DNA of 64,000 nucleotides from Allocatelliglobosispora scoriae (GTDB taxonomy: Bacteria > Actinomycetota > Actinomycetes > Mycobacteriales > Micromonosporaceae): contig NZ_JACHMN010000002.1 of assembly GCF_014204945.1 (NCBI RefSeq), forward strand, positions 1,440,503 to 1,504,502, in the 5' to 3' direction. Below, in pieces: positions 57,766 through 64,000 of this stretch. The first letter of the stretch is position 1. Each line of letters begins with the position of its first letter. The notes beneath the pieces are model-generated. The model worked only from the letters and a program-made list of their open reading frames with translations. It searched no databases and was not told where the DNA came from. Both the position numbers and the translations under genes were made by a program.

Positions 57766-58488
57766 ATGCGGAGAAGACTCTCCACCCTGCTCGTGACGAT
57801 CGCACTGGCGCTGGCCGGCGCAGTGACGATCGCCGAACCCGCCCACGCCGACGGCTGCTACACCTGGGGCCGCTCGCTCGCACAGGGCACCAGCGGCGAG
57901 GATGTGCGCCAGCTGCAGATCCGCGTCTCCGGCTACCCCGGTTACGCCAGCGAGATCGGCCTCGACGGCGTCTTCGGACCGGCGACGAAGTCAGCCGTGA
58001 TCCGTTTCCAGCAGGCCTACGGGCTGTCGGCGGACGGCATCGCCGGACCACAGACCTTCAACCAGATCTACGCGCTGCAGGACAACGACTGCACGCCGAT
58101 CAACTTCAGCTACGCCGAGCTCAACAACTGCAACTCGACCTGGGCCGGTGGCGCCGTCTCGGCGGCGCAGGCGAAGGCGAACGCCCTGGTCACGATGTGG
58201 AAGCTCCAGGCGCTGCGCAAGGCGCTCGGCGGCCCCGGGATCGTGGTCAGCAGCGGCTTCCGCAGCACCGCCTGCAACAACGCGGTCGGCGGCGCCTCCA
58301 ACAGCCGACACCTCTACGGCGACGCCGCGGACCTGGCCGGTACGCCGTCCTACTGCACGCTCGCCAAGGAGGCCCGCTACCACGGGTTCCGGGAGATCCT
58401 CGGCCCCGGCTACCCCGACCACAGCGACCACGCCCACGTGGCCGACCGGGCCGGCCAGTTCTGGTCGGCGAGCGCCTGCGGCATCTGA
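57766..58488 (+). CDS. Secreted peptidase M15 (D-Ala-D-Ala carboxypeptidase-like) with peptidoglycan-binding domain
   Basis: 240 residues with a signal peptide (cleavage near AHADG, residue 29). Residues 38-105 are a peptidoglycan-binding domain (GTSGEDVRQLQIRVSGY, DGVFGPATKSAVIRFQ, GLSADGIAGPQTF). Residues 120-240 are an M15A peptidase: zinc ligands H182 and D189 in SRHLYGDAADL and H224 in SDHAHV, with Cys pairs as in the Streptomyces zinc carboxypeptidase. It would trim peptide stems of cell-wall murein outside the cell. Appears monocistronic, with a terminator downstream. Confidence 0.9.
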   Translation: MRRRLSTLLVTIALALAGAVTIAEPAHADGCYTWGRSLAQGTSGEDVRQLQIRVSGYPGYASEIGLDGVFGPATKSAVIRFQQAYGLSADGIAGPQTFNQIYALQDNDCTPINFSYAELNNCNSTWAGGAVSAAQAKANALVTMWKLQALRKALGGPGIVVSSGFRSTACNNAVGGASNSRHLYGDAADLAGTPSYCTLAKEARYHGFREILGPGYPDHSDHAHVADRAGQFWSASACGI

Positions 58489-58540
58489 GAGCGAAGCGAA
58501 GCGCGCCGCGGCGTCTGGACTGAGGAGCGAAGCGACGAGG

Positions 58541-58640
58541 GAAGACGCCGCACAGAGGCGCGCGAGAGCGGAGCGACCCAGCAATAGAGGGAAGACGCCG
58601 CACAGAAGCGCGCGAGAGCGAAACGACCCAGCAATAGAGC
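58541..58640. repeat. Two tandem copies of a 50-bp unit
   Basis: The unit starts GAAGACGCCGCACAG and ends CAGCAATAGAG; copies at 58541 and 58591 differ at three or four bases. Shorter relatives (GCGAAGCGA) precede it from 58490. It lies between the M15 peptidase gene and its terminator, with no coding potential. Confidence 0.85.
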
Positions 58641-58644
58641 TCCC

Positions 58645-58673
58645 TGCCGCCTGACGGTTGCCGTCAGGCGGCA
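58645..58673 (+). terminator. Terminator between M15 peptidase and DUF4193 genes
   Basis: Perfect 13-bp arms (TGCCGCCTGACGG) with a 3-base loop TTG, followed on the plus strand by CCACTGTTTCTT. It ends 10 bases before the DUF4193 stop on the other strand. Confidence 0.75.
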
Positions 58674-58683
58674 CCACTGTTTC

Positions 58684-58977
58684 TTACGAGCATTCGGTGC
58701 AGATCGGCTCGCCGTTGCGCTGCCGGGCGAGCTGGCTGCGGTGGTGCACGAGGAAGCAGCTCGAGCAGCGGAACTCGTCGGCCTGCATCGGCACGACCGC
58801 GACCGTGAGCTCCTCGTCGGAGAGGTCCGCGCCGGGCAGATCGAGGACGTCGGACGGGTCCGGCCCGTCCAGGTCGGCCGCTGCGCTCTGCGCCGTCGTA
58901 CGCCGTGTCTGCAGCTCTTCGAGACTGTCTTCCTCGACCGCTGCCTGACGTGGTGTGTCGTAGTCGATAGTGCTCAT
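58684..58977 (-). CDS. DUF4193 zinc-ribbon protein
   Basis: 97 residues. The acidic N-terminal half (DYDTPRQAAVEEDSLEEL) and the C-terminal four-Cys ribbon FRCSSCFLVHHRSQLA ... PICTEC match DUF4193, a small protein conserved across actinobacteria. The C-x2-C pairs should bind zinc. Function is unknown; its genomic conservation suggests a housekeeping role. It converges on the M15 peptidase gene. Confidence 0.9.
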   Translation of the reverse strand: MSTIDYDTPRQAAVEEDSLEELQTRRTTAQSAAADLDGPDPSDVLDLPGADLSDEELTVAVVPMQADEFRCSSCFLVHHRSQLARQRNGEPICTECS

Positions 58978-59216
58978 AACCTGTCACCCTCCCCGGCGTC
59001 GGTGACTTGTGGCACCGACGCGATCGCGGATCATGTCATCCTCTGCCGCCAGGGCTTCGTGGGCCGTTGGCGCATCGCCAGGATGGTTGCGGGGGGTGGC
59101 GACTCTGTCACCCTCTGCTGGGCGGCAAGGATAGCTCGTTTTCCCGAAATGCCTATCGTCATTAGAGGTGAGGCAGGCCACTATTCGGGTGATCCGAGTC
59201 GCCCCAGCGGCCCCCA

Positions 59217-59924
59217 TCAGGGCAGCAGCGTGATCATCGTGTCGAAATCGTCCAGCGATCCCCGGAACACGTTGGCGTCGCAGATCTGCTGCCCGCCGAT
59301 CGTGGCGTCGGAAGCGTACTGCAGGATTCGCGGCACCCGGCCCGACATCGGGGCGAACCCGTCGTTGGTGTCGCTCGCCTCGACCCGCGCCCACTGCTCG
59401 CGGAAGGGACCCGGCGCGCCCGACCCCCGATAGTCGCTGTTCCACAGCGGACGGTCGCCCGGGATCGCGTCGGCGTAGGCCCAGCGCGGCGCGTAGATCA
59501 CCGCACGATGCCCGGTGGCCTGCTCCAGCTCCTCGGCGAGCCGCTCCCCCACGGCGGCGTCGACCTTGTCGTAGTCCCAGTGCTCCAGGTCGACCTGCCA
59601 GAGGAACCGGCGGAACCCGCTCGGCTCGGCCAGCAGGAACGCCGCCTGCTCCCGGACGAACTCCACCGCCATCGCCGCCTGCTTCTCCTCCGGTACGCCG
59701 GTCCGCGCCACCACGTAGGCCCCGATGAACGGGATTCCGGCGTCCCGGGCGGCGGCCACCTTCTCGCCGAAGTGCCCGTGCTCGTGCACGGTCGTCGGGG
59801 TGTGCTCGGTCGCCTTGTGGGTGAAGAACTCGATCCCCTCGCGGGCGGCGGCCTCGATGTGGGACGAGCGCATGCCGCGGTCGTGGTCGTAGTCGGAGGC
59901 ATCCCACCCGAAGATCATGCCCAC
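59217..59924 (-). CDS. GH25-like (lysozyme-fold) protein
   Basis: 235 residues from GTG at 59924 (ATG at 59918 possible). Similar in layout to GH25 muramidases: IFGWDASDYDHDRG at the start, DLEHWDYDKV with a DxE acid pair near residue 113, YAPRWAYAD and a late LQYASDATIGGQQICDANVF. No signal peptide is visible, unlike most GH25 enzymes, so export or substrate is uncertain. It stands alone between DUF4193 and the divergent TetR gene. Confidence 0.7.
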   Translation of the reverse strand: MGMIFGWDASDYDHDRGMRSSHIEAAAREGIEFFTHKATEHTPTTVHEHGHFGEKVAAARDAGIPFIGAYVVARTGVPEEKQAAMAVEFVREQAAFLLAEPSGFRRFLWQVDLEHWDYDKVDAAVGERLAEELEQATGHRAVIYAPRWAYADAIPGDRPLWNSDYRGSGAPGPFREQWARVEASDTNDGFAPMSGRVPRILQYASDATIGGQQICDANVFRGSLDDFDTMITLLP

Positions 59925-59958
59925 GAGGCTAGCGGCGATCGACGCCGGAGGAGGCGGT

Positions 59959-59991
59959 ATTTACAATACAGAGCACAGCTGTATTGTAAAT
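59959..59991. promoter_or_regulatory. TetR-type operator overlapping promoter
   Basis: Perfect 13-bp arms ATTTACAATACAG and CTGTATTGTAAAT around 7 bases, ending 2 bases before the TetR ATG. The TACAAT and TATTGT elements inside it look like -10 boxes, so bound repressor would cover the promoter. Leaderless translation of the TetR gene is implied. Confidence 0.8.
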
Positions 59992-59993
59992 GC

Positions 59994-60578
59994 ATGGACG
60001 ATCGACGAGGCCCCGGGCGACCACGGCAGGCCGAGACCGACGCGGCGATCACCGCGGCCGCGCTGGACCTGCTCATCGAGCGCGGCGTCGACGCCGTCGG
60101 CATCGAGCAGGTCGCGCGGCTGGCCGGCGTCACCCGGGCGACCGTCTACCGCCGCTTCCCCGATCGGATCGCCCTCCTCATCGCCGCGATCACCGCAGGT
60201 CACGAGGCACCGGCGGGCGTTCCCGACGATCTGGAGTTCGGGCAGCTCCTGACGCTGCTCGCCGAGCACCTCAGCGACTCGCGGCACCGGCGTCTCGCCC
60301 GGCGCCTGATGACCGCGCTGCAGGATCAGCCGGAGCTGCGCGACGCCTACCTGGAGACCGGCATCCGGCCCCGGGAGCAGGCGATCCGGGCCACCCTGGC
60401 GCGAGCTCGCGACGCCGGACGGTTTCCACCCGGCACCGACCTCGCCGTCATCGCCACGATCCTCACCGGAGCGGTGGCGGTGCACCTGACCAGCCACCCC
60501 GACGACAGCACACCCCGGCAGATCGAGGAGTTCCTCCTCGGCGTCATGCGCCAGACCGGCTATCAGGAAGGCAGCTGA
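59994..60578 (+). CDS. TetR/AcrR-family transcriptional regulator
   Basis: 194 residues from ATG at 59994, 2 bases after the operator. N-terminal TetR DNA-binding domain: ITAAALDLLIERGVDAVGIE, QVARLAGVTRATVYRRFPDR. The C-terminal ligand/dimer domain of about 130 residues is the TetR_C type. It probably represses itself and the methyltransferase gene one base downstream through the 33-bp palindrome. Its ligand is unknown. Confidence 0.92.
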   Translation: MDDRRGPGRPRQAETDAAITAAALDLLIERGVDAVGIEQVARLAGVTRATVYRRFPDRIALLIAAITAGHEAPAGVPDDLEFGQLLTLLAEHLSDSRHRRLARRLMTALQDQPELRDAYLETGIRPREQAIRATLARARDAGRFPPGTDLAVIATILTGAVAVHLTSHPDDSTPRQIEEFLLGVMRQTGYQEGS

Positions 60579-60579
60579 G

Positions 60580-61407
60580 ATGAAGTCCATCCCCGTTCCC
60601 GAGACCTTCACCGGCGTCCGCGTCACCGCACTGATCGAGCTCTACCTGCGGTGGCTGGACAGCCGACGATCGCGGTCGATCCTCCGCGACCGGCTCGCCG
60701 CCGCGGCGGTCGAGCGGCTCGACTTCGACTTCGACCAGTTCAAGAGCATGAAGATCGGCCAGTACGCCGTCAGCATCCGCTCCCGGCTGATGGACGAGTG
60801 GATCACCCAGTTCCTCGCCGGGCACCCCGACGCCGTCGTGCTGGATCTGGGCAGCGGCCTCGACAGCCGGGCGACCCGGGTCGACCCGCCGGCCGGGCAC
60901 CCCTGGTTCGACGTGGACCTCCCCGATGTCCTGGCGATCGCCGAGCAGCTCTACCCGCCGCGCCACGAGCACACCTTCCTCGGCACCTCGGTCCTCGACC
61001 CCGGCTGGCTCGATGGCGTACCGGCCGACCGTCCGGTGATCGCGGTCGCCGACAGTCTGCTCGGCTTCCTCGGTGAGGAGGAGGTGCGCAGCGTCCTGCG
61101 GCGGATCGTCGATCACTTCCCGCACGGCGAGATCGCCTTCAACATCACCTCCTCGGCGGTGCAGCGCCAGCGCGACAAGCGACCGGTGCCGCTGTTCGAG
61201 AAGTACGGCATCGTCGAGCGCTGGTGGCTCGACGACCCTCGCGGTCTGACCCGGCTCGAACCCAGGCTGAGCTGCGTGGAGGTGGTCAACCAGATGCAGA
61301 CGCCCCTGCTCGCGCAGACACCGCTCGCCTATCGGATGCTCTGCGCGGTGATCCGGGCGGTGCCGTCGTGGAACAACAGCGGCTGGGTGCTGCGGTACCG
61401 GTTCTGA
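60580..61407 (+). CDS. Leucine-carboxyl-methyltransferase-like SAM-dependent methyltransferase
   Basis: 275 residues; ATG at 60580 just after the TetR stop. LCMT/PPM1-type features: YAVSIRSRLMDEWITQFLA, SAM-binding LDLGSGLDSRATRV (residues 87-100), WFDVDLPDVLAIAEQLYP, and AVADSLLGFLGEEEVRSVL. Actinomycete members methylate carboxyl or hydroxyl groups of small molecules or polyketides. Translational coupling with the TetR repressor suggests substrate-induced expression, for example detoxification (inference). Confidence 0.85.
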   Translation: MKSIPVPETFTGVRVTALIELYLRWLDSRRSRSILRDRLAAAAVERLDFDFDQFKSMKIGQYAVSIRSRLMDEWITQFLAGHPDAVVLDLGSGLDSRATRVDPPAGHPWFDVDLPDVLAIAEQLYPPRHEHTFLGTSVLDPGWLDGVPADRPVIAVADSLLGFLGEEEVRSVLRRIVDHFPHGEIAFNITSSAVQRQRDKRPVPLFEKYGIVERWWLDDPRGLTRLEPRLSCVEVVNQMQTPLLAQTPLAYRMLCAVIRAVPSWNNSGWVLRYRF

Positions 61408-61438
61408 TGCCCGGTCTGCATGCGGCAGACTGTGGATC

Positions 61439-61909
61439 ATGACCGTCGAGCTGCGCCGCGCCGTTCCCGCCGACATCGAGCCGCTCCTGGCGTTCTGGGT
61501 GATCGCCGCCGAGGGCACCGACCGGGTCGACAGCGCCGATGCGGTGCGGCAGTTGCTGGCGCGCGATCCGGACGCGCTGCTGCTCGCGGTCGACGGCACG
61601 GAGATCGTGGGTTCGCTGATCGCGGGCTGGGACGGGTGGCGGTGCCACCTCTACCGCTTCGCGGTGCATCCGCAGCGGCGGCGGCGTGGCATCGGACGGG
61701 CGCTGATCGACGCGGCCGAGGCTCGGTTCGCGGAGCTGGGCGGACACCGCGCGGATGCGATGGTGCTCGACGACAACACGCCGGCCCACGGCTCCTGGTC
61801 GGCGGCGGGCTATCGGCGGCAGCCCGAGTGGAGTCGCTGGGTGAAGGCACTCGCGTCGCCCTCCACTGTGTCCAGTCCTACAGTGATAAGAGTAACAACC
61901 GGCCAGTAG
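61439..61909 (+). CDS. GNAT-family N-acetyltransferase
   Basis: 156 residues. GNAT core: acetyl-CoA-binding RFAVHPQRRRRGIGRALIDAAE and C-terminal MVLDDNTPAHGSWSAAGYRR. The substrate is not predictable. The last 15 residues (STVSSPTVIRVTTGQ) extend past the usual end. It follows the methyltransferase by 31 bases and may be co-transcribed. Confidence 0.85.
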   Translation: MTVELRRAVPADIEPLLAFWVIAAEGTDRVDSADAVRQLLARDPDALLLAVDGTEIVGSLIAGWDGWRCHLYRFAVHPQRRRRGIGRALIDAAEARFAELGGHRADAMVLDDNTPAHGSWSAAGYRRQPEWSRWVKALASPSTVSSPTVIRVTTGQ

Positions 61910-61948
61910 CGGTACTCCTTCATCACATCCCATCGCTAACGTGACGGG

Positions 61949-62830
61949 ATGCCGTCTTCACTACACGAGGGGCTCATCGAGGTCTTCCGTCAGCGACCCG
62001 CGTTCGCCGCCGACCTGATCGCCGGACTGTTCGAATTGGACGTTCCCGCCTGGCAGCACGCGCGCCTCGACTCCGGCGATCTGCCCGACCTGACCCCGAC
62101 CGAATATCGCGCCGATGTGGTGGTCACCCTGCTCGCCGGCGAGCAGGCGGTGCTCGCCGTGATCGTCGAGATACAGCTCAAGCCCGATGCGGCGAAACGA
62201 CGCACCTGGCCGGTCTATCTGACCACCCTGCACGCGCGGCTCCGTTGCCCGACCGTGCTGCTCGTGCTCAGCCCGGACAGCAGGTCCGCCGAATGGTGCG
62301 CCCAGCCCATTCACATCGGGCATCCCGGGTGGGAGCTGCGCCCGTTGGTGCTCGGCCCGCAGCAGGTGCCTGTGGTCACGGACGCCACGGAGGCTGCCGA
62401 CAATCCGGAGTTGTCGCTGCTCTCGGTCATGGCCCACAGCCAAGACCCACAGCGTGACAAGATCTTTGATTCCTTCCTGCGCGCACTGCGGACCCTCGAA
62501 GACGAGCAAGCCAGCCTGTACGCTGACCTCGTGCTCGCAGCGTTGCCGATTGCGACCCGACACCATTTGGAGGCACTGATGAGCACCGGAACCTACGAAT
62601 ACCAGAGCGACTTCGCCCGCCGTTACTTCTTCGAGGGCAAGGCCGAAGGCACGGCCGAGGGCGAAGCCCGCGGTGAAGTCCGATCGCTGCTGGCGGTGCT
62701 GGCCGCCCGGGGCTTCGACGTTCCCGCCGCAGCCCGCGAGCGGATCACCTCGTGCACGGACCTCGACCAGCTCGAAGAGTGGATCGGGCGAGCCGTCACC
62801 ATCAAGACCATGGCCGAGCTGTTCGACTGA
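61949..62830 (+). CDS. Rpn-like PD-(D/E)XK nuclease-family protein
   Basis: 293 residues. PD-(D/E)XK-type core: D56 in YRADVVV and E74-x-Q76 in VIVEIQLKPD, as in Rpn/YhgA-like transposase-derived nucleases common in actinomycetes. The C-terminal half has a helical GEARGEVRSLLAVLAARGF segment followed by TDLDQLEEWIGRAVT, the usual tail of this family that ends in a short DUF-like motif. DNA cleavage or recombination promotion is inferred from the family only. Confidence 0.8.
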   Translation: MPSSLHEGLIEVFRQRPAFAADLIAGLFELDVPAWQHARLDSGDLPDLTPTEYRADVVVTLLAGEQAVLAVIVEIQLKPDAAKRRTWPVYLTTLHARLRCPTVLLVLSPDSRSAEWCAQPIHIGHPGWELRPLVLGPQQVPVVTDATEAADNPELSLLSVMAHSQDPQRDKIFDSFLRALRTLEDEQASLYADLVLAALPIATRHHLEALMSTGTYEYQSDFARRYFFEGKAEGTAEGEARGEVRSLLAVLAARGFDVPAAARERITSCTDLDQLEEWIGRAVTIKTMAELFD

Positions 62831-62864
62831 CGACGAGTCGTCACAACCGTTCAGCACCGCGATC

Positions 62865-62906
62865 CGGGCATGACATCCACGAGCGATACCCCGGATGTCG
62901 TGCCCG
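62865..62906. terminator. Hairpin between nuclease-like and sirtuin genes
   Basis: 14-bp arms CGGGCATGACATCC and GGATGTCGTGCCCG (one G.T pair) enclose a 14-base loop, 35 bases after the stop codon, followed by CCAAAAGG. Probable terminator. Confidence 0.55.
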
Positions 62907-62941
62907 CCAAAAGGACTTGTCCGGCCTGCGATCATGGCTGA

Positions 62942-63688
62942 ATGAACGAGCGCAAGCCGATGATCGCCGTCCTGACCGGCGCAGGCATCTCCACCGACTC
63001 CGGCATCCCGGACTTCCGGGGCCCGCAGGGCGTCTGGACCCGTGACCCGGAGATGGAGAAGCTCTTCACCCTCGACAACTACCTCGCCGACACGACGGTC
63101 CGCGCCCGGTCCTGGCTGGCCCGCCGGGACAATCCGGTCTGGCGGGCCACGCCCAACCCGGCGCACCTCGCCCTGGCCGAACTCGAGCGCTCCGGCCTAC
63201 CGGTGCGGATCATCACGCAGAACATCGACGGCCTGCATCAGAAGTCCGGGATCAGCCCGCGCAAGGTGATCGAGCTGCACGGCACCATGTTCACCGTACG
63301 CTGCCTGAGCTGCGACGACCGCACCACGATGGAGCAGGCGCTGGCCCGGGTGGAGCAGGGCGAGCCGGATCCGGCCTGCCTGCTCTGCGGCGGCATCCTC
63401 AAGTCCGGCACGGTGATGTTCGGCGAGAACCTCGACCCGGAGGTGCTCAACCAGGCCGGCCGGATCGCCGAGGCGTGCGACGTCTTCTGGGCGGTCGGCA
63501 CGTCGCTGCGCGTGGAGCCGGCGGCCTCGCTGTGCTTGATCGCGGCGAATGCCGGTGCCCGGCTCGTCATCGTCAACGCCGATCCGACACCCTATGACGG
63601 AATCGCCGATGAGCTTGTGCGGGAACCGATCGGCGTCGCTTTGCCGACGATGGTCGCCGCCCTCCGGGACAGCATCGGGATGGCATGA
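62942..63688 (+). CDS. Sir2-family NAD-dependent protein deacylase
   Basis: 248 residues. Complete sirtuin motif set: GAGISTDSGIPDFRG (13-27), TQNIDGLHQ (92-100), catalytic H113 in ELHGTMF, and zinc ligands C121, C124, C146 and C149. It removes acyl groups from protein lysines using NAD in the cytoplasm. Residues for desuccinylation (Ala/Tyr/Arg pocket) were not assessed. Alone on its strand between the nuclease-like gene and a lipoprotein. Confidence 0.93.
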   Translation: MNERKPMIAVLTGAGISTDSGIPDFRGPQGVWTRDPEMEKLFTLDNYLADTTVRARSWLARRDNPVWRATPNPAHLALAELERSGLPVRIITQNIDGLHQKSGISPRKVIELHGTMFTVRCLSCDDRTTMEQALARVEQGEPDPACLLCGGILKSGTVMFGENLDPEVLNQAGRIAEACDVFWAVGTSLRVEPAASLCLIAANAGARLVIVNADPTPYDGIADELVREPIGVALPTMVAALRDSIGMA

Positions 63689-63728
63689 TGTGACGCACTG
63701 AACTGCGTCGAATCCGCTGGAGTCCACA

Positions 63729-64000
63729 ATGCATAGACGAGTACGGGTGACGCTGGTGGCCATCGCCATGCTGGCCGCTCTGGCCGCGTGCGGCGAGGAC
63801 ATCGACTCCTCCACCGAACCGTCGCCCGGTCAGGCCAACGGCGGCGCCTTCGCCAAGGTCGATGCGGAGACGGCCGGACTGGTTCGCAAGGAGGCGGTCT
63901 GGCAGGCGCCGAAGTCGGTCGATGTCGGCACCACGCAGCGGATCGGCCTCTCGGTCGGCGAGGGCAAGCAGCTCAAGGCGAAGATCGACAACTTGATCGT
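63729..64000 (+). CDS. Lipoprotein, 3' truncated by window end
   Basis: Begins MHRRVRVTLVAIAMLAALAAC, a signal peptide with lipobox ALAAC (Cys at 21), then an acidic Ser/Pro linker and QANGGAFAKVDAETAGLV. Open to the last base, at least 90 residues. The visible domain is too short to assign. Confidence 0.75.
   Translation, partial: MHRRVRVTLVAIAMLAALAACGEDIDSSTEPSPGQANGGAFAKVDAETAGLVRKEAVWQAPKSVDVGTTQRIGLSVGEGKQLKAKIDNLI

Noticed and set aside
1-64000. tRNA, rRNA or riboswitch genes
   Set aside because: Intergenic regions were scanned by eye for cloverleaf-like or T-box/cobalamin-like signatures; none was convincing, although a covariance-model search was not possible.

Overview
The window is a GC-rich stretch with GTG starts, dense stop/start overlaps and Gram-positive secretion signals, so it comes from an actinomycete. 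The FxSxx-COOH peptide operon, a DUF4193 zinc-ribbon gene and an actinobacterial-type ebo operon make a Micromonosporaceae-like soil actinomycete the best guess (inference). No rRNA, tRNA, CRISPR array, phage gene or complete insertion sequence was seen. The sequence enters inside one gene at base 3 and leaves inside another at base 64000.

Region by region. 0-8 kb: secreted and stress-type genes (LVIVD-repeat protein, His-rich membrane protein, hemerythrin, M23 peptidase, secreted protein), a TPR/BTAD regulator and an alpha/beta hydrolase. 7.9-16.4 kb, minus strand: a complete FxSxx-COOH ribosomal-peptide operon. It holds a 57-residue precursor ending in Phe-Gly-Ser-Ala-Met, a radical SAM enzyme fused to a HExxH domain, an AAC(3)-type acyltransferase, FxsC and the giant STAND/TPR protein FxsT. 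Diverging from it is a membrane-anchored NACHT NTPase with eighteen 34-residue HEAT-like repeats, followed by a decayed second copy of its own 3' end. 21.4-24.1 kb: lutABC lactate oxidation. 24.1-24.9 kb: an island of palindromic repeats without genes. 24.9-32.8 kb, minus strand: an overlapping ebo-type operon (inositol-phosphate synthase, UbiA transferase, TIM-barrel/EboA fusion, TatD hydrolase, EboE, EboF phosphatase, polyprenyl synthase). 33-39 kb: HTH regulators, a lipoprotein, an HU-like protein and membrane proteins.

39-46 kb: an aminosugar/oligosaccharide locus (MurR/RpiR regulator, SIS protein, NgcEFG-like ABC transporter, secreted GH16 enzyme with a chitin-binding module, BadF-type sugar kinase) behind a perfect operator palindrome. 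46-51 kb: lipoprotein and membrane protein, ArsR with an SRPBCC-YCII fusion, a methylenetetrahydrofolate reductase-like gene and an ATP-dependent DNA ligase. 51-56 kb: a five-gene branched-chain amino acid ABC transporter. 56-64 kb: a second ArsR/SRPBCC/YCII set, an M15 peptidase, DUF4193, a GH25-like protein, a TetR-methyltransferase pair with a striking operator, a GNAT acetyltransferase, a PD-(D/E)XK nuclease-like protein, a sirtuin and a truncated lipoprotein.

Two families of palindromic elements run through the window. Family A has core AACTCTTNAAGAGTT and ten copies; family B is a roughly 66-bp hairpin with compensatory changes between copies. Both usually sit at gene ends, but each also lies in frame inside one coding sequence. 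The most rewarding targets are the FxS operon with its small precursor gene, the neighbouring NACHT gene with its duplication scar, the ebo variant that carries inositol-phosphate synthase instead of a dehydroquinate-synthase-like EboD, and the hairpin elements that have entered genes.
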